Assembly (NCBI GenBank): GCA_021790055.1
Contig: JAJYIL010000018.1
Location: forward strand, 1 to 15,089
Direction: 5' to 3'
From: Bacteroidota bacterium
GTDB taxonomy: Bacteria > Bacteroidota > Ignavibacteria > Ignavibacteriales > Ignavibacteriaceae
DNA: 15,089 bases
Shown piece after piece: positions 6,809 through 14,127 of this stretch. The position numbers and the translations under genes were made by a program. Below the pieces are notes generated by a model. It had not been told where the DNA came from, made no database searches, and worked only from the letters and a program-made list of their open reading frames with translations. Numbering within the stretch: the stretch's first letter is position 1; every line of letters starts with the position of its first letter.

Positions 6809-7288
6809 ATGGGAAAGCAAATCTCAATAGTTGAAGTAATACAGTTGATGTTAGCACCCGGACTGATGATTTCCGCGTGCGGGCTTCTTCTTCTCGGTAT
6901 GAACAATAAATATTCGCTTGTAGTAAATAGAATCCGGCTGCTTAATGAAGAGCGGCGGCGGCTTTTTAGCAAAGCGGGTGAAAGGGAATTTGCATATGAA
7001 GAGAATGTAAGACTTGAAAGCCTTTCTCTTCAGCTTACCAAGCTGGCATTCAGGGTAAAGCTTGTACGTAATGCGGTTCTATCGTACACTGTTGCCGTCG
7101 CGTTTTTCGTACTAACCTCACTTTTTATCGGTCTTGGATATGTGCTTGGAAATGAGAGCCTGAATTACTTAGTAACAATTTTATTTTTAGCAGGAATGCT
7201 TCTGGTTCTGCTGGGAGTAATCTACGCTGCTTACGAATCCAAGAAGGGCTACGATATAATTCGTCTGGAAGTTAAAATTGACGAATAA
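6809..7288 (+). CDS. DUF2721-like integral membrane protein
   Basis: The 159-aa product has three hydrophobic segments: about residues 10-31 (IQLMLAPGLMISACGLLLLGM), 92-112 and 120-142. Between the first and second is a charged cytoplasmic-type stretch, NRIRLLNEERRRLF, followed by an acidic/helical region. The opening IQLMLAP, the loss of polar residues in the first helix and the NRIRLLNEERR box match the DUF2721 family as I know it, whose function is undefined. No signal peptide cleavage is expected; it should be an inner-membrane protein. It lies 24 bp before aat on the same strand, so the two are probably co-transcribed, though no functional link is known. The ATG at 6809 lacks a clear Shine-Dalgarno. 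Confidence 0.75.
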   Translation: MGKQISIVEVIQLMLAPGLMISACGLLLLGMNNKYSLVVNRIRLLNEERRRLFSKAGEREFAYEENVRLESLSLQLTKLAFRVKLVRNAVLSYTVAVAFFVLTSLFIGLGYVLGNESLNYLVTILFLAGMLLVLLGVIYAAYESKKGYDIIRLEVKIDE

Positions 7289-7312
7289 CCCTCCCAGTAT
7301 TAAATTTGATTC

Positions 7313-7915
7313 ATGAACCGAAAGAAGTATATTGAATCTGAAGATTTTCTAAAGCCGCTTAACATGATACGGCTTTATTCCAGCGGTGCCTTTCCAATGG
7401 CAGATGAAGCCACACGCGAAATTAAATGGTATATACCGGAAATCCGTACAATCATTCCGCTGAATAATTATAATATTCCCCGCTCGCTAAGGAAAGAAAT
7501 TCCCAAATTGAATTTTGAAGTAAGGTTCGATTTTGATTTCCTTCCGGTAGTGAAAGGCTGTGCCTTGCGCAAAAGGACGTGGATATCAGACGAGTTGATT
7601 GAAGCTTACTTGCGGCTGAAGAATATCGGACATGTTCACACGGTTGAAACATGGATGGATAACAAATTGGTCGGTGGGCTTTATGGAATTAAGTACCAGG
7701 GAGCCTTCTTTGGAGAATCTATGTTTTCGCGAGTCTCTCAGGCATCCAAGTTTGCTTTAATAAAATTGATTGAGCATTTAAACGAAAAAGAATTTGTGCT
7801 GTTGGATGTTCAATACATAACCGAGCATCTTAGAATGTTCGGGGCGAAGGAAATTTCTTTCCGTGAATACAACCAGCTTCTGCTTAAGGCTTACGGAAAA
7901 GATTGCGAATTCTAA
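7313..7915 (+). CDS. aat: Leucyl/phenylalanyl-tRNA--protein transferase
   Basis: Aat moves Leu or Phe from its tRNA onto proteins that start with Lys or Arg, creating an N-degron read by ClpS/ClpAP. Visible family marks, in order: SSGAFPMADE near the N-terminus, IKWYIPEIRTIIPL, CALRKRTWISDELIEAYLRL (the TWI...AY motif), HTVETWMDNKLVGGLYGIKYQGAFFGESMFS, SQASKFAL, and LLDVQYITEHLRMFGAKEI, where D165 corresponds to the catalytic Asp of LIDCQ in E. coli. The Cys of that motif is Val here. At 200 aa it is slightly shorter than E. coli Aat (234), mainly at the N-terminus. The variant FPMAD (rather than FPW) is usual in non-gamma lineages. ATG with no Shine-Dalgarno; follows the DUF2721-like gene by 24 bp and converges with the M24 peptidase. 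Confidence 0.93.
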   Translation: MNRKKYIESEDFLKPLNMIRLYSSGAFPMADEATREIKWYIPEIRTIIPLNNYNIPRSLRKEIPKLNFEVRFDFDFLPVVKGCALRKRTWISDELIEAYLRLKNIGHVHTVETWMDNKLVGGLYGIKYQGAFFGESMFSRVSQASKFALIKLIEHLNEKEFVLLDVQYITEHLRMFGAKEISFREYNQLLLKAYGKDCEF

Positions 7916-7920
7916 ATCGA

Positions 7921-7971
7921 GCTATCTCTACTTTAAATATGTCATTTCGTTTGAATCGGGATAGCATATTT
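7921..7971. other. Overlapping dyads between convergent aat and M24 peptidase genes
   Basis: In the 61-bp gap, GCTATC (7921-7926) can pair with GATAGC (7960-7965), or AAATATG (7935-7941) with CATATTT (7965-7971). The two stems overlap and exclude each other. Position between two gene ends suits a weak two-way terminator; no other support. Confidence 0.3.
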
Positions 7972-7976
7972 GTTGA

Positions 7977-9164
7977 TCAAATCAGTATCAATTCCTTCTG
8001 CGGCTTTGAGCGAAACTCGCATCCGGTTTTTGTAACTACGACTTCTTCTTCAATCGTCGCTCTTCCATAGCCTTCCACATAATGCCGCGGCTCGATAGTG
8101 TAAACCTGCGATTCCTCAATTTTTAGAAAAGGTAAATTGCCGTATTTCTCCCAGTTGGGGAATAAACCGCCGCCGCCGTCGTGCGCTTCTCTTCCGACTT
8201 GATGACCGAGTCCGTGAGGGAATTCTTCAAAGCCGTTTTCAACAATATAATTTCTCGCAATGCTATCCATGTCGAATCCTGTAACGCCGGGCTTAATATT
8301 GTCTGCAACCTTTTGAATTGAGTCCCGGATAACATCGAATCCTTTTTGGACTGCTGCAGGAGCCTTTGTTTCGCCATCCTTTAAAACATACCAGGTCCGT
8401 TGCAGGTCCGAGCAATAGCCTTCAAACCTAATTCCGAAGTCCATATTAACGAGATGCCCTTTATCAACTTTTCTATCGCATGGCGCGGCGTGAGCGCTCT
8501 TAGCTTCCGGTCCCGTAAAGACGGATGGACAGTGGTCTTCTTCCCATGCAAGTCCGAATCCGCGGGCTTTAGCTCTTTCTTTTACGAAGTTTGCAATTTC
8601 AATTTCACTTTTGCCTTGCTTGATGAATTTAGTCGTCTCATCAAAAATCTCAAGAGTTACTTTGATTGCCTCCTTCATTATCTCGATTTCGGTTTTGGAT
8701 TTTCTTCCGCGGAGTGCGGAGATTATATCTTCGGATGAGATAAGTCTTTTCCCAAAGTCTGTTTCTTTAAGATGCTCAAGCAGAATTAAAAACATGCCGT
8801 GTGTTAATCCATCGGCAAGATTGGAGTTCCTCGAAAAGTTAACGGCAATATTCCTAGGATTCTTTTTAGCTAAATATTCGTTCAACGGCTCTCTGATTGA
8901 TTTGACATAGCCGGTGACATTTTTATATCCGCTGAACCTTTCGAAGTTTTCAACTTCAAGTGAGCCGACTATTGCAGTAGAGTCGCCGTCTTTGTTAATC
9001 ATCAATGCCGATTGCCAGGTGCATCCAACGCCGCCGATCATATCCATCGCGGGATCTTTTATTGTGCCGCTTTCCCGTACGAAAGTCATCCACAGATCAA
9101 TATCTTTTTCACTTAAGATTTGAACTGCCTGGGCTATCTTTTGTTTTATAATCTCGTTAGTCAC
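7977..9164 (-). CDS. M24 family metallopeptidase (Xaa-Pro peptidase type)
   Basis: The 395-aa protein has the two-part build of Xaa-Pro dipeptidases and aminopeptidase P: an N-terminal creatinase-like domain (residues 1-~155) and a pita-bread catalytic domain. All five metal ligands are present: D242 (NMDFG), D253 (YCSDLQRT), H321 (second His of HGLGH), E358 (YTIEPRHYV) and E372 (ATIEEEV), so a two-metal active site is expected. It probably trims N-terminal residues next to proline in cytoplasmic peptides; there is no signal peptide. The start is GTG at 9164, chosen because a GAGGG Shine-Dalgarno lies just upstream and the nearest upstream ATG is followed at once by TGA. Compared with classical PepP the N-domain is short. 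It converges with aat and diverges from gdhA. Exact substrate preference cannot be read from the sequence. Confidence 0.9.
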   Translation of the reverse strand: MTNEIIKQKIAQAVQILSEKDIDLWMTFVRESGTIKDPAMDMIGGVGCTWQSALMINKDGDSTAIVGSLEVENFERFSGYKNVTGYVKSIREPLNEYLAKKNPRNIAVNFSRNSNLADGLTHGMFLILLEHLKETDFGKRLISSEDIISALRGRKSKTEIEIMKEAIKVTLEIFDETTKFIKQGKSEIEIANFVKERAKARGFGLAWEEDHCPSVFTGPEAKSAHAAPCDRKVDKGHLVNMDFGIRFEGYCSDLQRTWYVLKDGETKAPAAVQKGFDVIRDSIQKVADNIKPGVTGFDMDSIARNYIVENGFEEFPHGLGHQVGREAHDGGGGLFPNWEKYGNLPFLKIEESQVYTIEPRHYVEGYGRATIEEEVVVTKTGCEFRSKPQKELILI

Positions 9165-9222
9165 GGTTCCCTCACATTTTTAATTTCTGTAAAATTTTAT
9201 TAGAAATGTACCAAATAAGATA

Positions 9223-9252
9223 CAAATATACTATTTCATCATTAAGTTGAAA
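9223..9252 (-). promoter_or_regulatory. Candidate Bacteroidota-type promoter for the M24 peptidase gene
   Basis: On the minus strand TATATTTG (9230-9223) fits TAnnTTTG, with TTTC (9252-9249) 18 bases upstream in the -33 position. It lies 59 bases before the GTG start. Motif match only. The remaining 170 bp up to gdhA contain a perfect 10-bp palindrome, AAACCGGTTT, at 9270-9279, which might be an operator, and nothing else clear. Confidence 0.35.
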
Positions 9253-9443
9253 TTTCTTTAATAAATTAAAAACCGGTTTCAATCGACCTTTTTTAATAAA
9301 GGCGAACTGGACTAAATGTTTCAAAATTTCGAAGGTGACGTAGTAAATAGATAAGTTTTGTAATTATACTGATTGAGCTTTTTTATCCTATAATTACTAA
9401 GTTTAGCCAAGTTAATTACAAAAATAATTATTAGAGAGTTTAT

Positions 9444-10814
9444 ATGTCTGATTATTCAAAAAAATTATTGGCAGAAGTAAAGGCTAAAAATCCAAATGAG
9501 CCTGAGTTCCATCAAGCGGTAGAGGAGTTCGTTGAATCGCTTGATGTTGTATTGGAGCGCCACCCGGAATACCGCTCCGCAAAAATTCTTGAGAGAATGG
9601 TTGAGCCGGAAAGATTAATAATGTTCCGTGTCCCGTGGATGGATGACCAGGGAGAAATTCATATTAACCGAGGCTTTAGAATACAAATGAACAGTGCAAT
9701 CGGTCCTTATAAAGGAGGATTAAGATTTCACCCATCGGTTAATTTAGGCATCCTGAAGTTCTTAGCGTTTGAGCAGGTATTTAAGAACAGCTTGACTACC
9801 TTACCGATGGGCGGCGGCAAAGGAGGCTCGGACTTCAATCCAAAAGGTAAGAGCGATAACGAAGTAATGCGCTTTTGCCAGAGCTTTATGACTGAATTGT
9901 TCCGTCATATTGGTCCTCATACCGATGTACCGGCAGGCGACATAGGAGTAGGTGCCAGGGAAATCGGATTTTTATTCGGACAATACAAGAGATTGCATAA
10001 TGAATTTACAGGAGTACTTACCGGTAAAGGCTTAAACTGGGGCGGCTCTTTAATTCGCCCCGAAGCTACCGGGTACGGCGCAGTTTATTTTGCACAGGAA
10101 ATGTTAAAGACTAAGAATGCAGATGTTGAAGGAAAAGTCTTTGCAGTATCAGGTTTTGGAAACGTTGCCTGGGGCGCCGTACAAAAGATTACACAGCTTG
10201 GAGGTAAAGTAGTTACACTTTCCGGACCCGACGGCTTCATTTACGACAAAGACGGAATTAAAGGAGAAAAAATCGACTTCATGCTGAAGATGAGAGCGAG
10301 TGTAAATGACCGGGTTCAAGATTATGCCGATAAATTCTCTGCCAAAAGCGGATCCGCACCAAGCGGAAAGGTTGAATTTTATCCGGGCAAGAGACCCTGG
10401 GGAATAAAAGTTGACGTTGCAATGCCGTGCGCAACCCAGAATGAAATTTATCCTGAGGATGCAAAGGAGTTAATTAAGAACGGATGCATGTGTGTTTGTG
10501 AAGCTGCAAACATGCCTACAACTCTTGAAGCTTACAAGATTTTCAAAGAGGCAGGAATGCTTTTTGCTCCGGGTAAGGCAGCTAATGCGGGTGGAGTTGC
10601 GGTTTCAGGTTTAGAGATGGCTCAGGATAGTATGCGCCTGCCCTGGCCTAAAGAAGAAGTTGACCACCGCTTGTATCAAATTATGTCTAAGATACATGAA
10701 ACATGCATTGTTACTTCGGAAAGGTTCGGAACGCCGGGCAACTATGTTAACGGCGCAAACATTGCAGGTTTCTTAAAGGTTGCAGATGCAATGCTGGACT
10801 TAGGACTAGTTTAA
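9444..10814 (+). CDS. gdhA: Glutamate dehydrogenase (probably NADP-dependent)
   Basis: The enzyme interconverts 2-oxoglutarate plus ammonia and glutamate. At 456 aa it matches the small hexameric class (E. coli GdhA is 447 aa). Seen in order: RVPWMDDQGEIHINRGFRIQ, the substrate-binding YKGGLRFHPSV (K90), catalytic PMGGGKGGSDFNPKGKSD (K126), VPAGDIGVGAREIGFLFG, the dinucleotide-binding GFGNVAWG starting at G237, and the late block GKAANAGGVAVSGLEMAQDS. The residues after the second Rossmann strand (VVTLSGPDGF) show a Ser rather than an acidic residue, which favours NADP and therefore a biosynthetic role; this is inference. The ATG at 9444 has AGAG about seven bases upstream. It stands alone, with a 279-bp divergent spacer before it and a heptamer array after it, so it is likely its own transcription unit. 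Confidence 0.96.
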   Translation: MSDYSKKLLAEVKAKNPNEPEFHQAVEEFVESLDVVLERHPEYRSAKILERMVEPERLIMFRVPWMDDQGEIHINRGFRIQMNSAIGPYKGGLRFHPSVNLGILKFLAFEQVFKNSLTTLPMGGGKGGSDFNPKGKSDNEVMRFCQSFMTELFRHIGPHTDVPAGDIGVGAREIGFLFGQYKRLHNEFTGVLTGKGLNWGGSLIRPEATGYGAVYFAQEMLKTKNADVEGKVFAVSGFGNVAWGAVQKITQLGGKVVTLSGPDGFIYDKDGIKGEKIDFMLKMRASVNDRVQDYADKFSAKSGSAPSGKVEFYPGKRPWGIKVDVAMPCATQNEIYPEDAKELIKNGCMCVCEAANMPTTLEAYKIFKEAGMLFAPGKAANAGGVAVSGLEMAQDSMRLPWPKEEVDHRLYQIMSKIHETCIVTSERFGTPGNYVNGANIAGFLKVADAMLDLGLV

Positions 10815-10878
10815 TAAATTGTAGTAAATTTAGTTGATCTTGTATTAGACATTTGATAATTGGAAAAGAAAGTCGATG

Positions 10879-10923
10879 GCAAAGCGCAAAGCGTCGCTAT
10901 GCGCTTTGCACCATGCGCTATGC
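10879..10923. repeat. Heptamer-phased inverted array after gdhA
   Basis: Two GCAAAGC words stand in tandem at 10879 and 10886. Then four words in the opposite orientation fill 10896-10923 in perfect 7-nt phase; read on the minus strand from 10923 they are GCATAGC, GCATGGT, GCAAAGC, GCATAGC. A perfect 10-bp stem forms between 10879-10888 and 10900-10909, extended by ATGG (10876-10879 region) with CCAT (10911-10914) across a small bulge. It is the only GC-rich patch of the 155-bp spacer and may end gdhA transcription, but no T run follows. Confidence 0.7.
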
Positions 10924-10969
10924 AAATATTTTAATATAATTAACTCCGGCTTATCCGAATAATTATTTT

Positions 10970-13966
10970 ATGACTGAAGAATCTAAACAAAAATTTAACC
11001 TGCTGGACATAGAAGATATTTTCAGCAGCCGCATTAAAGAGTTCCAAAAGTTGATGCGGTACAAAATACGGGAGATTCTTCTTGTCTCAAGCTTGTACGA
11101 TTACTACCTGTTTGAAGAGGACGGCAGGCTTTACGAACTGCTTCGTGAAGAATACCAGGTGCTAAACTTAAGCCAGGCGCCGGAGATAACGCACGTTGCT
11201 ACCGGTGCCGAAGCTTTTGAGTTAGCCGTTTCAGAAAATTATTACGACCTAATAATTACTACTCTCCATATTGAAGACATGCACCCGGTAAAGTTTGCTC
11301 AAATGATAAGAAGAGCAGGCATAACTGTTCCAATCATCCTTCTTGCATACGACAATAAGGAACGGAAAGAATTAATAGCCAGCTATGATACTTCCATTTT
11401 CGACAGGATATTTATCTGGCAGGGAGACTTCCGCTTAATCATCGGTATTGTAAAATATGTAGAAGACAGAATAAACGTGGATAACGATACCGCTGCAGTC
11501 GGCGTTCAAGTAATTATATTGGTCGAAGACAACGTAAAATTTTACTCAACCTACCTACCGCTTATTTATACGGAAACATTCAAGCAATCGCAGCGTTTAA
11601 TCTCCGAAGGCGTAAACATTACTCACCGGTTCCTGCGAATGAGAGCGCGACCGAAAATTCTTCTCTGCACGACTTTTGAAGAAGCCTGGGAATATTATAC
11701 GAAGTACGAAGACTTCATTCTTGGTATAATAACCGACAGCAACTTCAGGCACTACGGCGTAAGAGATCCCGAAGCAGGTATAAAGTTTGCAAAAGCAGTT
11801 AAAGCCCGACACGAAGACATTCCCATTCTTCTTCAGTCAAGTAATTCCGACTACGAAAGCAAAGCTTACGAAGCAGGCGCATCATTCCTGCTTAAGGGCT
11901 CACCAAAGCTTCTGCATGAACTGCGGGATTTCATGATGAACAATTTCGGCTTTGGAGATTTTATCTTCCAGACTCGAGACGGCACGGTAGTTGGCAGAGC
12001 TGCAAACATGAAGACACTCGAGGATCAGCTAAGAATTGTTCCGGACGAAAGCATACTATACCATGCAGAGCGGAATCATTTTTCAAAATGGCTTAAAGCG
12101 CGTACTGAATTCTGGCTGGCGCACAGGCTGCGACCGCGGAAGGTATCGGAATTTAAATCTGTTACCCATTTAAGAAATGATCTGATAGATTCAATTGGAA
12201 TTTACCAGGAACTCCGGCTACGGGGAATTATAACCGACTTCGATAAAGAAACCTTCGATCCCAAAAACAGCTTTGCAAGAATCGGCAGCGGATCGCTTGG
12301 AGGAAAGGCACGGGGGCTCGGCTTCGTTAATACTTTGATAAACAACGATAAAATCCGGTATAAGTTTGAAGGAATAGAAATCTCTGTTCCCTCTGCAGTT
12401 GTTATCGCAACGGACGTCTTCGATCAGTTTCTTGAAGATAATCATCTGGATGTCTTTACGCTTAGCAGCTACCCGGATACGGAAATAAGCCGGAAGTTTA
12501 TAGAGGCAACTTTATTTCCAACGGAAATAAAAAATAAACTTTTGGATTTCCTGGATACAATACACGAGCCCCTTGCAGTACGCTCGTCAAGCTTGCTTGA
12601 GGACTCGCAGTTCCAGCCTTTTGCAGGCGTTTACCAAACATTTATGATTCCGAACAATGATCCCGACATCAATGTTAGGCTTGACGAGCTTCTTCATTGC
12701 ATCAAAGGAGTTTATGCTTCGACTTACTATAAGAAGGCTCAGGACTATATGAAGGCAACTTCGTACCGTCTCGAGGAAGAGAAGATGGCGGTGATTGTTC
12801 AGAAGCTTGTAGGTTTCCAGCATTCAGGCAGATTCTACCCGGATTTTGCAGGCGTTGCAAAGTCATATAACTTTTATCCGGTGCCCCCGCAAAAATCTGT
12901 TGATGGAATTGCTTTGACGGCATTGGGACTCGGCAAGCAGGTTGTTGACGGCGGCAATGCAGTAAGGTTTTGCCCGAAGTATCCGCGGCATCTGCTTCAG
13001 TTTTATTCCACAAAAGAAACGATACGAAATGCCCAGCAGGAATTTTATGCGCTTGATATAAAAGGGCATTTGAACCAGGATTCTACTCATCCGCCGGATC
13101 AATTAGTAAAGAGGTTTGATCTTTCAAAGGCTGAAGAAGATGAAACTTTATATTATGCCGGCTCAACTTACTCTATTGATAACGATGCGGTTTATGACGG
13201 CATTAGCAGAAAGGGCAAACGGATTGTAACCTTCGCTCCTATTCTTAAACAAAAGGCATTTCCGCTTGCCGAGATATTGGAAATGCTTTTGGATTTAGGC
13301 ACCTTTGGTATGGGTGTTCCGATCGAGATAGAGTTTGCAGTGAATTTAAATTCACAAGACGGGCACTTAAAGGATTTTGCAATGCTTCAAATGCGTCCGT
13401 TAGTGATAAGCCAGGAAGTGGAAGAATTAGATGTTGATAATTATCAGCGCGATATATTGCTCTGCTCAAGTAACCAGGTGCTGGGCAACGGTGAAATAAA
13501 AGATATTTACGACATTGTAGTTGTCGATATCCAGAAGTTCGATAGATCCAAAAGTATTGAGGCAGCAAATGAAGTGAGCATGATTAACACGAAGCTTCTT
13601 GATGACAAGAAGCCGTACATACTGATAGGAGTCGGACGCTGGGGAAGTCTCGATCACTGGCTTGGCATTCCGGTAACGTGGGACCAAATTTCCGGCGCAA
13701 GCGTAATTGTTGAATCTGGTTTTAAAGACCTCGATGTAACGCCTTCACAAGGCTCCCACTTCTTTCAAAACATAACTTCTTTTAAAGTAGGATATTTTAC
13801 CGTAAGCTCATCTAATGATTTCGAATTTATTGATTGGGAATGGCTCTCTGCTCAGGACCCGGTTGAAGAGTTGAAGTTTACTAAACATATCCGGTGCTCT
13901 TATCCGATTACGGTAAAGATTAACGGAAGAAAAAATAAGGGAATAATTTTAAAGCCGGGGAAATAA
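10970..13966 (+). CDS. Tandem receiver domains fused to a PEP-synthase-like ATP-grasp domain
   Basis: This 998-aa cytoplasmic protein has several parts. Residues ~35-165 form a receiver-like domain lacking the key residues: SS where the acidic pair should be (EILLVSSLYD), T98 at the phospho-Asp position (DLIITTLHIED), and WQ near 150 in place of Lys. Residues ~179-325 form a second receiver with the full set: E186-D187, D256 (GIITDSN), S290 and K309 (FLLKGS), so it could be phosphorylated. Residues ~430-815 match the PEP synthase/PPDK ATP-grasp N-domain: GSGSLGGKARGLG (K446), LAVRSSSLLEDSQFQPFAGVYQTF (R538), MAVIVQKLVG and the closing EIEF...LQMRPLV (R809). The normal partners, the swivelling His domain with its SHAAI-type motif and the PEP/pyruvate TIM barrel, are absent. 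Instead there is a ~180-aa tail with GVGRWGS (R890) and QGSHFFQN (H930). It is probably a signal-controlled phosphotransfer or nucleotide-binding enzyme; the substrate is unknown. ATG without Shine-Dalgarno. Confidence 0.85.
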   Translation: MTEESKQKFNLLDIEDIFSSRIKEFQKLMRYKIREILLVSSLYDYYLFEEDGRLYELLREEYQVLNLSQAPEITHVATGAEAFELAVSENYYDLIITTLHIEDMHPVKFAQMIRRAGITVPIILLAYDNKERKELIASYDTSIFDRIFIWQGDFRLIIGIVKYVEDRINVDNDTAAVGVQVIILVEDNVKFYSTYLPLIYTETFKQSQRLISEGVNITHRFLRMRARPKILLCTTFEEAWEYYTKYEDFILGIITDSNFRHYGVRDPEAGIKFAKAVKARHEDIPILLQSSNSDYESKAYEAGASFLLKGSPKLLHELRDFMMNNFGFGDFIFQTRDGTVVGRAANMKTLEDQLRIVPDESILYHAERNHFSKWLKARTEFWLAHRLRPRKVSEFKSVTHLRNDLIDSIGIYQELRLRGIITDFDKETFDPKNSFARIGSGSLGGKARGLGFVNTLINNDKIRYKFEGIEISVPSAVVIATDVFDQFLEDNHLDVFTLSSYPDTEISRKFIEATLFPTEIKNKLLDFLDTIHEPLAVRSSSLLEDSQFQPFAGVYQTFMIPNNDPDINVRLDELLHCIKGVYASTYYKKAQDYMKATSYRLEEEKMAVIVQKLVGFQHSGRFYPDFAGVAKSYNFYPVPPQKSVDGIALTALGLGKQVVDGGNAVRFCPKYPRHLLQFYSTKETIRNAQQEFYALDIKGHLNQDSTHPPDQLVKRFDLSKAEEDETLYYAGSTYSIDNDAVYDGISRKGKRIVTFAPILKQKAFPLAEILEMLLDLGTFGMGVPIEIEFAVNLNSQDGHLKDFAMLQMRPLVISQEVEELDVDNYQRDILLCSSNQVLGNGEIKDIYDIVVVDIQKFDRSKSIEAANEVSMINTKLLDDKKPYILIGVGRWGSLDHWLGIPVTWDQISGASVIVESGFKDLDVTPSQGSHFFQNITSFKVGYFTVSSSNDFEFIDWEWLSAQDPVEELKFTKHIRCSYPITVKINGRKNKGIILKPGK

Positions 13967-14033
13967 GTTTACTTGTTTAAATCATTAACAGTATAAAGAT
14001 CCTCTTCGTTTTTAAGGAAATCAAATCTCAAAA

Positions 14034-14085
14034 GTCAGAAATCAGAGGTCAGACAATGACCTCTGATTTCTTTTTAGATTTTGAG
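14034..14085. terminator. Heptamer-phased hairpin, likely two-way terminator
   Basis: A perfect 15-bp stem joins 14037-14051 and 14057-14071 with the 5-nt loop GACAA, followed by TTTTT (14071-14075). It lies between two convergent genes ending at 13966 and 14128, and on the minus strand a T4 also follows, so it should stop transcription both ways. The left arm is built of three 7-nt words in phase, GTCAGAA 14034, ATCAGAG 14041 and GTCAGAC 14048. An outer CTCAAAA (14027-14033) can pair with TTTTGAG (14079-14085). Confidence 0.8.
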
Positions 14086-14127
14086 GTGAAAACGAAAAAG
14101 TTACTAACTCTCTAATCCTTACTATAA

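Noticed and set aside
8400..9123. Plus-strand frames opposite the M24 peptidase
   Set aside because: They are antisense shadows of a gene with all five metal ligands present.
10279..10464. Reverse-strand open frames inside gdhA and inside the 998-aa gene
   Set aside because: They lie antisense to strongly conserved coding regions, have no family features and no ribosome sites.
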